In this document: positions 44,216-53,755 of the stretch, in pieces | Numbering within the stretch: the stretch's first letter is position 1 | Layout: each line of letters starts with the position of its first letter | Source: Rhizobium etli CFN 42 | GTDB lineage: Bacteria > Pseudomonadota > Alphaproteobacteria > Rhizobiales > Rhizobiaceae | NCBI RefSeq assembly: GCF_000092045.1 | Contig: NC_007761.1 | Span: forward strand, 499,001 to 563,000 | Direction: 5' to 3' | DNA: 64,000 bases | The notes under the pieces: model-generated | Told to the model about the DNA's origin: nothing | Seen by the model: only the letters and a program-made list of their open reading frames with translations | Database searches by the model: none | Program-made: the position numbers and the translations under genes

Positions 44216-44803
44216 TCATTCCTCTTCTGTGCCGCCCGCAATGTGCTTGACTGCATCGGCGGCGGTCTCCAGCAGTCGCTCCGACATGGCCTGATCGGTC
44301 ATGATGCGAGATATGGTTACGGCGCCGACCATGAGGGACAGCACGACCATGGCTTTCTCGTACTGTTTTGTGCCGTCCGATGCTGGGATCAATTCGTCGA
44401 GAACCTGAAGGTGAGCTTCGATGCCATTCTGGAATGGAGCGCGCACCTCTTCGCTCTGACGCGCTGCGTCGGACCCGAGCGCGGCCAGGGGGCAGCCGTC
44501 GCCTTTCTCTTCCTGGTGCCCGGTTGAGAGATACATGCCGACAACCGCGCCGAAGGGATCGCTGCTTCCCGCAGCAACCCTCGACCACCGGCGAATTGCA
44601 CTCTCCATCGCTCGCCCGGATGCCAGCGCCGCAAGATCGTCTTTCGATCGGAACTGTTTGTAGAATCCGCCCTGGGTGAGGCCGGCACCTTTCATCAGAT
44701 CTTTCAGCCCGATGCCGTCGAAACCATGCTCCCGGAAGAGCCGGCTTGCGACGTTGATCACTGTTTCGCGGTTGGCCTCGGCCTGGGCACGGCTGACTCT
44801 CAT
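44216..44803 (-). CDS. TetR family transcriptional repressor of the RND efflux operon
   Basis: A 195-residue TetR-type regulator. The start at 44803 (MRVSRAQAEANRETV) follows GGAGG. The HTH (about residues 12-55) reads INVASRLFREHGFDGIGLKD, LMKGAGLTQGGFYKQFRSKD. The C-terminal ligand domain includes HQEEKGDGCPLAALGSDAAR, a pattern seen in TetR proteins linked to efflux and oxidoreductase genes. It is divergent from the membrane-fusion/RND genes, with a 16-bp palindrome between them, so it most likely represses that operon and is released by a toxic ligand. Confidence 0.9.
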   Translation of the reverse strand: MRVSRAQAEANRETVINVASRLFREHGFDGIGLKDLMKGAGLTQGGFYKQFRSKDDLAALASGRAMESAIRRWSRVAAGSSDPFGAVVGMYLSTGHQEEKGDGCPLAALGSDAARQSEEVRAPFQNGIEAHLQVLDELIPASDGTKQYEKAMVVLSLMVGAVTISRIMTDQAMSERLLETAADAVKHIAGGTEEE

Positions 44804-44850
44804 AGCGACCTCCAATTAGATTTCATTTGACATCTATACCAGTTTTAGAG

Positions 44851-44866
44851 TTAGATCGCAATCTAA
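44851..44866. promoter_or_regulatory. Candidate TetR operator palindrome
   Basis: TTAGATCGCAATCTAA has 6-bp arms around a 4-base centre. It sits 48 bases above the repressor start and 36 bases before the fusion-protein start. A related half pair, TTAGAT at 44817-44822 and ATCTAT at 44832-44837, lies nearer the repressor gene. Confidence 0.65.
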
Positions 44867-44901
44867 ATGATCCGCCGTGCCGGTCAATAAGGGTTAATGA
44901 G

Positions 44902-46020
44902 ATGAATCGCAAAATATTACTCGGCGCTTTCGCACTTGTGGCTGCTGCCGGCGCCACCGCTTTCGTGCTTTTCGAGGAGCCCTCCAAAGCCAGTGCAAAA
45001 GCCGCCGATGCCCGCACGGCACCCCCCTTTGTCAAGCTGGTGGAGGCAAAAAACCCGGAGGCCACCGAACGCACCTTCACGGGCACCATTGCCGCCCGGG
45101 TGCAGAGCAATCTCGGTTTTCGTGTCCCCGGCAAGATCATGCAGCGTTATGTGGACGTTGGCGTGCAGGTTAAGGCTGGCCAGCCGCTGATGCGCATCGA
45201 CGAGACCGATCTGCGTCTCGCCCTGACGGCGAAGCGAAACGCGGTTGCCGCGGCGCAAGCAGTGCTGATCCAGGCGCAAGCCGACGAGCGGCGCTATGCC
45301 GCCTTGGTGAAAAACGGATTGGCCGCGACGCCGCAGCGCTATGAACAGGCGAAGGCAGCTCTCGACACCGCGACGGCGCAGCTTGCCGCGGCGGAAGCGG
45401 ACGCGAAGGTCGCAGAGAACGAGACCGCCTATTCCATCCTCGTTGCCGATACCGATGGGACGGTTGTCGAAACGCTCGGAGAGCCGGGGCAGGTGGTGAC
45501 GGCAGGACAAACCGTCGTCCGGCTCGCACAGGCCGGTCCGCGTGAAGCGCTGGTCTGGCTTCCGGAATTCCTGCGGCCTGAGATCGGCGAAACAGCCGAT
45601 GCCAGCATCTACGGAAGCGAAGGCCGGCGGGACAAGGCGCGGCTGCGGCAGATCTCCGACGCGGCCGACCCTCAAACCCGCACCTATGAAGCACGCTGGG
45701 TTCTGGATGGCGCGGCAGCGTCGGCCCCGCTGGGCGCGACGGTGACGATCAGGATCTCCAACAGCAGGGGCCAATCACAGGCCGCGGTGCCTGTCGGCGC
45801 GGTTTTGGACGACGGCAGCCGAACCGGCGTGTGGGTCTTCGATGAGAAATCTTCGACCGTCCACTTCAGGCAGGTGAAAATTGAACAAATAGGCGAGGAG
45901 GTCGCGGTGGTTTCCAGCGTCAAAGCAGGCGAGCCGGTCGTCGCTCTCGGCGCCCATCTGCTGCAGGACGGCGCCAGCGTGCGCACCAAGGTAGAACAGG
46001 CAGAGGCGGCAAAACAATGA
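44902..46020 (+). CDS. RND efflux periplasmic adaptor (membrane fusion protein)
   Basis: A 372-residue adaptor. The start at 44902 (MNRKILLGAFALVAA) gives an N-terminal anchor or signal (ILLGAFALVAAAGATAFVLF). The biotinyl-lipoyl-like halves are VQSNLGFRVPGKIMQRYVDV and ILVADTDGTVVETLGEPGQV, with a coiled-coil hairpin between (about residues 105-170, VLIQAQADERRYAALVKNGL and further). The beta-barrel and membrane-proximal domains fill the rest. It overlaps the RND gene by four bases. It links the inner-membrane pump to an outer-membrane channel; no TolC-like gene is present nearby, so an unlinked channel is probably used. Confidence 0.92.
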   Translation: MNRKILLGAFALVAAAGATAFVLFEEPSKASAKAADARTAPPFVKLVEAKNPEATERTFTGTIAARVQSNLGFRVPGKIMQRYVDVGVQVKAGQPLMRIDETDLRLALTAKRNAVAAAQAVLIQAQADERRYAALVKNGLAATPQRYEQAKAALDTATAQLAAAEADAKVAENETAYSILVADTDGTVVETLGEPGQVVTAGQTVVRLAQAGPREALVWLPEFLRPEIGETADASIYGSEGRRDKARLRQISDAADPQTRTYEARWVLDGAAASAPLGATVTIRISNSRGQSQAAVPVGAVLDDGSRTGVWVFDEKSSTVHFRQVKIEQIGEEVAVVSSVKAGEPVVALGAHLLQDGASVRTKVEQAEAAKQ

Positions 46021-49000
46021 ACTTCAATCTCTCCGCGCTCGCCGTCCGCGAACGGGCCGTTACGCTGTTCTTCATCATTCTGCTGGCCGCCGCCGGCGCC
46101 TATGCCTTCGTCAAGCTTGGGCGCGCGGAGGACCCCTCATTCACCATCAAGACCTTGACCGTGACGACCGTGTGGCCGGGTGCCACGGCGCGCGAGATGC
46201 AGGATCTGGTCGCCGAGCCGCTGGAGAAGCGCCTCCAGGAACTCAACTGGTACGATCGTGTCGAGACGACAACCCGGCCGGGATACGCCTTTCTGACTGT
46301 GACGCTGAAGGACAGTACGCCATCCACGGCGGTCGAAGAGGAGTTCTATCAGGCCCGAAAGAAGCTTGGGGACGAAGCCCGCAATCTGCCCCAGGGCGTC
46401 TTCGGTCCTTTCGTCAACGACGAGTATTCCGATGTCAGCTTCGGTCTTTATGCGCTGAAGGCCAAGGGCATGCCGATGCGCGAGCTTGTGCGCCAGGCCG
46501 AGGTGATCCGCCAGGATCTTCTGCATGTGCCTGGAGTCAAGAAGATCAACATTCTCGGTGAGCGGCCCGAACAGATCTTTGTCGAATTTTCCTATGCCAA
46601 GCTGGCGACGCTCGGCATTTCTGCGCAAGATGTCGCAGCCGCTTTGCAGCGGCGAAATACCGTGACGCCGGCGGGGTCGATCGACACCCGCGGCCCGCAG
46701 GTCTTCATTCGCTTCGACGGCGCCTATGACAGCATCCAGGCGATATCAGACACGCCGATCGTCGCGGCCGGACGCACGTTGAAACTCTCCGATTTGGCCG
46801 AAGTGCGGCGCGGCTATGAGGATCCGGCCACCTATCTCATCCGCCATGACGGCGAGCCCGCCATCATGCTGGGCGCGGTGATGCAGCAGGGCTGGAACGG
46901 TCTGGAACTCGGCAAGGCGCTGGAGGAAAGATCCGCCGCGATCGCCAAGACCCTGCCGCTCGGCATGACGCTCGCCAAGGTCAGCGACCAGGCCGTCAAC
47001 ATCCAGGAAGCCGTCGGCGAATTCATGCTGAAATTCGCCATGGCGCTCGGCGTCGTCTTGTTCGTCAGCCTCGTCAGCCTTGGTTGGCGCGTCGGGATCG
47101 TCGTGGCTCTGGCCGTTCCGTTGACCCTTGCCGTCGTCTTCCTCATCATGCTGGAGACCGGCCGGTTCTTCGATCGCATCACCCTTGGTGCGCTGATCCT
47201 CGCGCTCGGCCTTCTGGTCGACGACGCGATCATCGCCATCGAGGTGATGGTGGTGAAGATGGAAGAGGGGATGGACCGCATCAAGGCGGCCGCCTATGCT
47301 TGGAGCCATACGGCCGCCCCGATGCTATCAGGCACGCTCGTGACGATCATCGGTCTGATGCCGGTCGGCTTTGCCCGGTCGACCGCCGGCGAATATGCCG
47401 GCAATATCTTCTGGGTCGTGGGCTTTGCCTTGATCGTGTCGTGGATTGTCGCGGTGATCTTCACGCCATATCTCGGCGTCAAGATGTTGCCGGCGATCAA
47501 ACCGGTCGAAGGCGGCCATCACGCCATCTACGACACGCCGAATTACCGGCGTCTGCGGGGGATGATCGAATTTACCGTGCGCCACAAGTTCGTCACATGT
47601 GCGGTGGTCGCCATCGTCATGGCGGTCTCTGTCGTGGGCATGGGAGCGGTGAAACAGCAGTTCTTCCCGACCTCGGATCGTCCGGAGGTTCTGGTTGAAG
47701 TCCGCATGCCTGAAGGGACCAGTATCGAAACCACGGCCGCAACGGTCGGGAAGCTCGAAGACTGGCTGCAGCAGCAGCCGGAGGCGAAGACAGTCACGAG
47801 CTATACCGGTCAGGGCGCTCCCCGCTTCTTCTTTGCCATGGCCCCTGAGCTGCCGGACCCGTCCTTCGCCAAGATCGTCGTGCTGACTCCTGACGCCCAC
47901 ACACGCGAGGCTTTGAAGCTTCGCCTGCGCGCGGCCATCTCGGATGGGCTCGCTCCCGAAGCCTATGTCCGCGTCACCCAGCTCGTCTTCGGTCCCTATA
48001 CGCCGTTTCCGGTCGAATTCCGCATCATGGGTCCTGATGCCGACCAATTGTACCGGATCTCCGAAAAGGCCCTGGAGATCATGAAGAGCGTGCCGGATGT
48101 GCGTCAGGCAAACCGCGATTGGGGCAACCGCACTCCGGTGCTGCGCTTCGTTCCCGACCAGGAACGGCTGGGCCTGATCGGGCTTTCGCCGGCGGAGGCC
48201 GCCCAGCAGATGCAGTTGCTGCTGAGCGGGATTCCGATTACCGAGGTTCGCGAGAATATCCGCAACGTGCCTGTCGTCGCCCGCAGTGCCGGCGACAACC
48301 GGCTTGACCCGTCGCGATTGGCGGACTTCTCGCTGATGAGCCGGGATGGCCGCCAGGTCCCGCTCGATCAGATCGGTCATTCCGAAATCCGGTTCGAGGA
48401 GCCAATCCTGAAACGTCGCGACCGCACGCCCGTTGTCACGATCCGTTCCGATATCGACGAGGCGACGCAGCCCCCCGAGGTGTCCCAGCAGGTCATGAAG
48501 GCGCTTCAGCCGCTGATCGCCACGCTGCCTGTGGGCTATCGTATCGAGATGGGCGGGAACATCGAGGAGTCGCTCAAGGCCAACGACGCCCTCGTCAAAA
48601 TCTTCCCGGCGATGATTGCCGCCATGCTGATCGTGATCGTGCTGCAGGTCCGCAGCCTGTCGACCATGACCATGGTCATGCTGACGGGGCCGCTCGGTCT
48701 TGCCGGGGCGGTTCCGGTCCTGCTGCTCTTCAATCAGCCCTTCGGCTTCAACGCCATTCTCGGATTGATCGGATTGGCCGGAATCCTGATGCGCAATACC
48801 TTGATCCTGACGGAACAGATCAAGGAGAACAAGGCAGCCGGTCTCGACGATTATCACGCCGTCATCGAGGCGACGGTGCAGCGGACGCGTCCCGTCATTC
48901 TGACAGCCCTTGCGGCCGTGCTTGCCTTCATTCCTCTCACCCACTCGGTGTTCTGGGGGTCGATGGCCTACACGCTGATCGGTGGAACTGCGGTCGGCAC

Positions 49001-49127
49001 GGTGATGATCCTGCTCTTCCTTCCGGCTCTCTACGCCACATGGTTCCGCATCAAGCCGGCGAAGAACGAAAGTCACGAGAATTCACCAGAGGACGTGGAA
49101 CTGCAGGCAGCATTGGCTGCCGAGTGA
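46017..49127 (+). CDS. RND family efflux transporter permease (AcrB/MexF superfamily)
   Basis: A 1036-residue inner-membrane pump with the RND plan: a first helix (VTLFFIILLAAAGAYAFVKL), a large periplasmic loop, a block of helices, a second loop and a final block. Helix 4 carries LILALGLLVDDAIIAIEVMV with the two adjacent Asp residues needed for proton transfer. Other text includes RAEDPSFTIKTLTVTTVWPG and AREMQDLVAEPLEKRLQELN near the N-terminus. This subgroup lies closer to the heavy-chain RND proteins with GxxDP motifs than to AcrB itself. It is coupled to the adaptor and controlled by the divergent TetR gene. Substrate unknown. Confidence 0.94.
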   Translation: MNFNLSALAVRERAVTLFFIILLAAAGAYAFVKLGRAEDPSFTIKTLTVTTVWPGATAREMQDLVAEPLEKRLQELNWYDRVETTTRPGYAFLTVTLKDSTPSTAVEEEFYQARKKLGDEARNLPQGVFGPFVNDEYSDVSFGLYALKAKGMPMRELVRQAEVIRQDLLHVPGVKKINILGERPEQIFVEFSYAKLATLGISAQDVAAALQRRNTVTPAGSIDTRGPQVFIRFDGAYDSIQAISDTPIVAAGRTLKLSDLAEVRRGYEDPATYLIRHDGEPAIMLGAVMQQGWNGLELGKALEERSAAIAKTLPLGMTLAKVSDQAVNIQEAVGEFMLKFAMALGVVLFVSLVSLGWRVGIVVALAVPLTLAVVFLIMLETGRFFDRITLGALILALGLLVDDAIIAIEVMVVKMEEGMDRIKAAAYAWSHTAAPMLSGTLVTIIGLMPVGFARSTAGEYAGNIFWVVGFALIVSWIVAVIFTPYLGVKMLPAIKPVEGGHHAIYDTPNYRRLRGMIEFTVRHKFVTCAVVAIVMAVSVVGMGAVKQQFFPTSDRPEVLVEVRMPEGTSIETTAATVGKLEDWLQQQPEAKTVTSYTGQGAPRFFFAMAPELPDPSFAKIVVLTPDAHTREALKLRLRAAISDGLAPEAYVRVTQLVFGPYTPFPVEFRIMGPDADQLYRISEKALEIMKSVPDVRQANRDWGNRTPVLRFVPDQERLGLIGLSPAEAAQQMQLLLSGIPITEVRENIRNVPVVARSAGDNRLDPSRLADFSLMSRDGRQVPLDQIGHSEIRFEEPILKRRDRTPVVTIRSDIDEATQPPEVSQQVMKALQPLIATLPVGYRIEMGGNIEESLKANDALVKIFPAMIAAMLIVIVLQVRSLSTMTMVMLTGPLGLAGAVPVLLLFNQPFGFNAILGLIGLAGILMRNTLILTEQIKENKAAGLDDYHAVIEATVQRTRPVILTALAAVLAFIPLTHSVFWGSMAYTLIGGTAVGTVMILLFLPALYATWFRIKPAKNESHENSPEDVELQAALAAE

Positions 49128-49199
49128 TGCCTGTGTTGCCGAGGCAGCCGCTTCTGCTGAAGCCCATAATTGATGACCCGCGCCAATCAAGGAGCATGC

Positions 49200-50021
49200 A
49201 TGTCTAAAGATAAGGTTGTAGTGATCACCGGAGCATCTTCCGGAATAGGCGAGGCTTCGGCGCGCCTTCTTGCGCAAAACGGGTTCGAGGTCTTTGGAGG
49301 CGTCCGGAACCCGCAGCGCGCCAATGCCATTCCCGGCGTGCGCTATGGGACTGTTGATGTGACCGATGACGCCTCGGTCGCCAATTTTGTTGAATGGGTT
49401 TTTTCCGAAGCGGGCAAGATCGACATCCTGATCAACAATGCCGGCGTTTCGCTGGTCGGCCCTGTCGAAAACACCTCGCCTTCCGAAGCTTTGGCCGTAT
49501 TCGATACCAACGTTTTCGGCCCCTTGCGTATGATCCGCGCTGCTTTGCCCTCCATGCGCGCCGCCCGCAGCGGGCTCATCATCAATATCAGTTCGGTCCT
49601 GGGCTTCCTGCCGGCACCGTTCATGGGAATATATGCCAGCAGCAAGCATGCGCTCGAAGGACTATCGGAGTCGCTGGACCATGAGATTCGCGAGTTCAAC
49701 GTGCGTGTGGTGCTGCTTGAACCGACCTTCACGAACACCAAGCTCGATGTAAACGCGGCGCAAACCGCAGCACCCCTGGGTGCCTACGCAACACAGGCCG
49801 ATGCGACCATCAAGGCGGTACAGGCCCAGATCAGAACCGCGCCATCGGCGCTTTCAGTCGCAGAAAAGATTCTAGCCGCAATCAACGGTCCATACCGAAT
49901 GCGCCAACCCGCTGGAGGCCAGGCGACCCTGCTCAGCCGGCTGCGCAGGTTCATGCCGGCAAACGCGGTCGACGGCAGTCTGAGAAGGACATTCGGCTTC
50001 GGTAAACGAAACGCCTCCTGA
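49200..50021 (+). CDS. Short-chain dehydrogenase/reductase
   Basis: A 273-residue classical SDR. The start at 49200 (MSKDKVVVITGASSG) has an AAGGAG ribosome site. Cofactor motif TGASSGIGEASARLL is at residues 10-24, NNAG at about 80-83, catalytic Ser in INISSVLGF and YASSKHA (Tyr-x3-Lys) at about 151. The last 35 residues are basic. It follows the RND pump by 72 bp in the same direction and may be part of the TetR-controlled unit; SDR genes often accompany such regulators, perhaps modifying the pump's substrate. The substrate is not predictable. Confidence 0.9.
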   Translation: MSKDKVVVITGASSGIGEASARLLAQNGFEVFGGVRNPQRANAIPGVRYGTVDVTDDASVANFVEWVFSEAGKIDILINNAGVSLVGPVENTSPSEALAVFDTNVFGPLRMIRAALPSMRAARSGLIINISSVLGFLPAPFMGIYASSKHALEGLSESLDHEIREFNVRVVLLEPTFTNTKLDVNAAQTAAPLGAYATQADATIKAVQAQIRTAPSALSVAEKILAAINGPYRMRQPAGGQATLLSRLRRFMPANAVDGSLRRTFGFGKRNAS

Positions 50022-50161
50022 ATTTCGCTTAAACTTTCAGACGTCGTCGGCCTCAACAGTATCGTCAGGGTGCCCAGGCGGCCGCCGACGTCATCTATCT
50101 CTTGAACCGAAACTGAATTGGGCGTTTGCTCGACCTCAAGCAACGCCATGCCAATGAAGAC

Positions 50162-50443
50162 CTAATCCCCAAAGAACCGGATCGGCTTGTATTGCCGATG
50201 CGCAATGATCAGGCTTCGATCCGGCTGGATGATGTAGGTTTCCTCCACCTGCCGGCCATACTGGTCGGTGAAATCATGCGGGAAGCTGGAGCCGGGTGGT
50301 GATTTGGTGAGCTTGCTGCGCGGCTGGCCGTTATAGGTGATGCTGCCTGGGATCGGCTCGAGGCCGGGGCCGCCATAGTAGGAAACGCTGTTGCACCCGG
50401 CAAGAACAAGGGTGCCGATGAGGCCGAGGAGTGCGGGTTTCAT
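50162..50443 (-). CDS. Small lipoprotein, unknown
   Basis: A 93-residue lipoprotein. The start at 50443 (MKPALLGLIGTLVLAGC) has AAGGATGG upstream and a clear lipobox LVLAGC, so the mature protein begins at Cys17 with NSVSYYGGPGLEPIPGSI. The rest contains TYNGQPRSKLTKSPPGSSFP and EETYIIQPDRSLIIAHRQYK, ending RFFGD. Residue +2 is Asn, compatible with outer-membrane sorting. I do not recognise a characterised family. Confidence 0.75.
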   Translation of the reverse strand: MKPALLGLIGTLVLAGCNSVSYYGGPGLEPIPGSITYNGQPRSKLTKSPPGSSFPHDFTDQYGRQVEETYIIQPDRSLIIAHRQYKPIRFFGD

Positions 50444-50803
50444 GTCCATCCTTCCGATGCGCCGAAGCGGCGATCTTACTCCTGATTGCATCCTGCTTGC
50501 CAGATGAAACGCCATCTTCGCCTTCACGCCTTCGCGAAGCAGCGCCTGGAGTGCCGCGATCGCTTCAGCCCTTCCATTGCCGAAGCCGGCGTCGTCTGCT
50601 AGATCGGCATCGTCGAAAAAGGCAGGATCGGTTGAGGTAAGCCCGATCCCTTCCGTCCGAGCGTCAAAGCGCTCTGACGAAGCTCTGCTCCGTGCCCCAG
50701 GGCACGAGAACCCGCGACGTGATCCGCATGCAAATGCGGCATCCCGGCGGCGTGCGGAGACGGCAAAAGTCAGTCCCGGGATAATTTTGAACGGAGACTG
50801 TCA
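50444..50803. other. Gap between lipoprotein and VOC-protein genes
   Basis: No gene can be supported here. The stretch must hold the promoters of both divergent genes. A GGAG ribosome site for the VOC gene lies near its right end. A short local dyad TGCCCCAGGGCA is visible around 50694. Confidence 0.45.
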
Positions 50804-51184
50804 ATGCGCCTGAACCATCTCGATTTTCACGTACCCGATATTGCTGGGACGGCGGATTTCTTCATCCGCCATTTCGGCCTGAAGCTGAAGGATATGCGCA
50901 GCAACAACGGCCTGGCGATCCTAGAGGATGATGCCGGCCTCGAAATCGTGTTGAGCCACGCCATCGCCAAGTTCGGCACCGCCGACCAGGTGGAGATAGG
51001 CCGCCAGACCTATCATATCGGCTTCATTCTGCCGAAAAGGGCGGATGTCGATACTGTCCATGCCGGACTTGTTGCTGCTGGTGCCGTGCTCTCCGGTCCG
51101 CCGGCCGCCATGCGCGGCGGCTGGCTGTTTTATTGCACGGCGCCGGGAAATATCCTCGTCGAGGTAGGTTGGCGGCCGGGTTAA
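50804..51184 (+). CDS. VOC (glyoxalase/dioxygenase-fold) family protein
   Basis: A 126-residue single-domain VOC protein. Text typical of the fold: MRLNHLDFHVPDIAGTADFF with a metal-type His, FFIRHFGLKLKDMRSNNGLA, IGFILPKRADVDTVHAGLVA and WLFYCTAPGNILVEVGWRPG with the C-terminal Glu. Ribosome site GGAG is 8 bases upstream. Metal ligands at the usual positions (His near 5, Glu near 121) suggest an active metalloenzyme or binding protein. The substrate is unknown; glyoxalase, fosfomycin-resistance and dioxygenase functions all exist in the superfamily. Confidence 0.85.
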   Translation: MRLNHLDFHVPDIAGTADFFIRHFGLKLKDMRSNNGLAILEDDAGLEIVLSHAIAKFGTADQVEIGRQTYHIGFILPKRADVDTVHAGLVAAGAVLSGPPAAMRGGWLFYCTAPGNILVEVGWRPG

Positions 51185-51325
51185 ACCGAGGCGAGAGGTG
51201 TTTTGCTGCAAAGAGAAGGCTGCGCGAAACGGAGAGCTTGCGTCATGTCCCCTTCGCCCCGCAAGCGGGGAGAAGGTGCCGGCAGGCGGATGAAGGGCAG
51301 GCGGACACTGAGAGTATTGTTTGCC

Positions 51326-53332
51326 TCAAAACTCCGTCCAGTCCGCCTCGTGGCTCTTCGACGGCGTGCTGCCGCCGCCGAAGGCGTTGGCGAGGGTCTG
51401 GCCGAGGGCGCGCGCCGGCGAGGCGGTCGGGCGGGCGGTGCCTTCCCGGGCGACGCGGATCGCAGGGGGCTTGGCCACCGGGCGCGCTGGCGCACGCAGG
51501 GCGGTCGGCGACCGGGCCGAGGTGATCTGTGCGGCGGCGGCGAAGCTGCCGGTTCCGGTCAGCCGGAACTGGCCGAGCAGATTGTTGAGTGCCGTCGCCT
51601 CCGTGGCGAGGCTGTGGCTGGCGGCGGTCGACTGCTCGACCATCGCCGCATTCTGCTGCGTGCCCTGGTCCATGGTGTTGACCGCGGTGTTGATCTCCTG
51701 CAGCCCGATCGACTGTTCGCGCGACGCTTCGGCGATCGCGTGGACGTGCTGGTTGATTTCCTGCACCTCGGTGACGATCGCGTCGAGCGCCTTGCCGGTC
51801 TCGCCGACCAGCGACACACCGGTCTGCACATGCGTGCCGGAATTGGTGATCAGGTCCTTGATCTCCTTGGCCGCCTTGGCGGAGCGCTGCGCAAGCTCGC
51901 GCACTTCCTGCGCCACCACCGCAAAGCCCTTGCCTGCTTCGCCGGCCCGCGCCGCCTCAACGCCGGCGTTGAGCGCCAGCAGATTGGTCTGGAAGGCGAT
52001 GTCGTCGATGACGCCGATGATGTTGCCGATCGCGGCCGAGGACTGTTCGATCTGCTGCATCGCGGAGACGGCCCTGCGGACGATCTCGCCGGATTTTTCG
52101 GCGCCGAGGCGCGTGCGGGTGACGAGCTGGCTCGCCTCCTCGGCGCGTTTGGCGGCGTCGCGCACCGTTGTGGTGATTTCTTCCAGTGCCGCTGCGGTTT
52201 CTTCGACCGAGGCCGACTGCTGTTCCGTCCGCCGGGAAAGCTCGTCTGCGGAAGACCGGATCTCGTTGGCGCCGGCGCCGATTGCCCGCGCATTGGCGCC
52301 GACCGCCTGCAGGGTCTCGTTGAGCTTTTCGACCGAATGGTTGAAATCCTGGCGCAGCGCGTCGAGATGGGCGACGAAGGGCTCGTTGATATGCGAGGCG
52401 AGATCGCCGGCGGCAAGGCGGCGCAGGCCGTCGCCGAGGGCTGCGACCGCGCGGTCGAGTTCGGACGCTTCGCGCGCCTTCTGCGCCTCGCGTTCGCGGC
52501 GCTCGCCGTCGCTGACGCTGCGGTCGGCCTCGGCGCGCGCCTCGATCTGGCGACGCTCGATGGCGTTGTCGCGGAAGATCGAAACCGCCTTTGCCATCTG
52601 GCCGATCTCATCGCCGCGGTCGAGGCCGACGATCTCGCTGTCGGTGTCGCCCTCGGCAAGGCGCGCCATGCGCAGCCGCAGTTGCGCCATCGGGCCTGAA
52701 ATGCCCCACTGTGCGACGGCGATGCTGATGCCGACCGCGGCGAGAACGGCAATGCCGATCAGGATGAGACAGAAGGTGATCCGGCCATCGACGGAAGCCG
52801 AAAGCGCGTCTCCGCCGTCATTGAGCAGCGCCATCATCGCATCGTTGTTGGCGATCATCTTCGGCGTCAGCGCGTCGAGCTTGGCATTGATCAGCGCGAC
52901 ATTCGCGAGCGCGCCGGCGCTGTCCTTGGCCTTGCTCTGCTCGATGATCTTGTTGGCCAAAGCTTCGATATCATCGATACCGGCCTGGATTTCGTCGATT
53001 GCCGCCTTGCGGCTCGGAACCAGTGTGAGGGCCTGCTTCATCCGGTCACGGGCCTGCGGCAGCTTGCTGGGTGTGGCAAGCGCCGTCTGGAAAGCCGGCG
53101 TATCGGGTTTCATGTCGGCCAGCAGGGTGACCTGCAGCACCGAGGCCACCACCGATGCGCTGGCGCGCGCGCTCAGCATTGAGGCCTGCGCCTCATGGTC
53201 GATAAAGGCGCTATAGGCGGTGTCCGCCCGGCGGAATTCGGAGATGACATAGACCAGCCCCGCCATCGTGATCAGCCCGAGCAGCGACACGACCGATATG
53301 ATTTTGGTGCGGATTTTCAGATGCTTCAACAT
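51326..53332 (-). CDS. Methyl-accepting chemotaxis protein
   Basis: A 668-residue chemoreceptor, starting at 53332 (MLKHLKIRTKIISVV). Two membrane helices (IISVVSLLGLITMAGLVYVI at about 11-30 and FCLILIGIAVLAAVGISIAV at about 190-209) flank a periplasmic four-helix-type sensor region. HAMP sequence follows (AQLRLRMARLAEGDTDSEIV and more). The signalling hairpin tip reads FQTNLLALNAGVEAARAGEA, GKGFAVVAQEVRELAQRSAK. The protein ends in DWTEF, a C-terminal pentapeptide of the W-x-x-F type that tethers CheR/CheB. Ligand unknown. No che genes lie nearby. Confidence 0.93.
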   Translation of the reverse strand: MLKHLKIRTKIISVVSLLGLITMAGLVYVISEFRRADTAYSAFIDHEAQASMLSARASASVVASVLQVTLLADMKPDTPAFQTALATPSKLPQARDRMKQALTLVPSRKAAIDEIQAGIDDIEALANKIIEQSKAKDSAGALANVALINAKLDALTPKMIANNDAMMALLNDGGDALSASVDGRITFCLILIGIAVLAAVGISIAVAQWGISGPMAQLRLRMARLAEGDTDSEIVGLDRGDEIGQMAKAVSIFRDNAIERRQIEARAEADRSVSDGERREREAQKAREASELDRAVAALGDGLRRLAAGDLASHINEPFVAHLDALRQDFNHSVEKLNETLQAVGANARAIGAGANEIRSSADELSRRTEQQSASVEETAAALEEITTTVRDAAKRAEEASQLVTRTRLGAEKSGEIVRRAVSAMQQIEQSSAAIGNIIGVIDDIAFQTNLLALNAGVEAARAGEAGKGFAVVAQEVRELAQRSAKAAKEIKDLITNSGTHVQTGVSLVGETGKALDAIVTEVQEINQHVHAIAEASREQSIGLQEINTAVNTMDQGTQQNAAMVEQSTAASHSLATEATALNNLLGQFRLTGTGSFAAAAQITSARSPTALRAPARPVAKPPAIRVAREGTARPTASPARALGQTLANAFGGGSTPSKSHEADWTEF

Positions 53333-53755
53333 GGGAAATGTCACCCGATCTGGCCGGGCGCGCCGCGCGTCCGGTGTTTGGAAACTGGATTTGTAAAGAG
53401 CGCTGCTGATTGTCGCGGCGCCGGAAAGGGAGTTGACGCATGCATCATGCAATCGACTGGTGGGGTCGGTATCGTCGCGACAAATAGAGGCGATATTCTT
53501 TAATTCCGCGCTAACGCGCAGGCGCAGTCCCGCCCTTAATTTTGAGGGGAGCAGGAGGTTTGCGCCATCTGGAGCGTGTCCTTCGAGGCTCCGGCCTTTA
53601 GCCCAGCGCCTCAGGATAAGGGGCGTGGGAGGATGCCGCGGCCAATGAGAGGCCTTGGAGTATGCCGCAGCCGATGCTAGCCCACGTCCATAGATATTCC
53701 CCGCCGGGCATGACTCTGTTACATCTCGTCGACCCCAACCCGAAACTGGATCACC
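53333..53755. other. Gap between chemoreceptor and binding-protein genes
   Basis: This 423-bp divergent intergenic region has no supportable gene. Translatable frames on both strands lack ribosome sites and family resemblance. I see no clear repeat or operator. Confidence 0.45.

Noticed and set aside
43972..44256. A 94-codon minus-strand ORF next to the TetR gene.
   Set aside because: It overlaps the end of the TetR gene, has no ribosome site and no recognisable product.
47328..49076. A 582-codon open frame on the minus strand.
   Set aside because: It is antisense to the RND pump gene; its residues are Arg/Asp/His-rich with no family resemblance, a usual effect of GC-rich codon use.
51203..53216. 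Two long overlapping plus-strand open frames.
   Set aside because: They are shadows of the chemoreceptor gene on the other strand.
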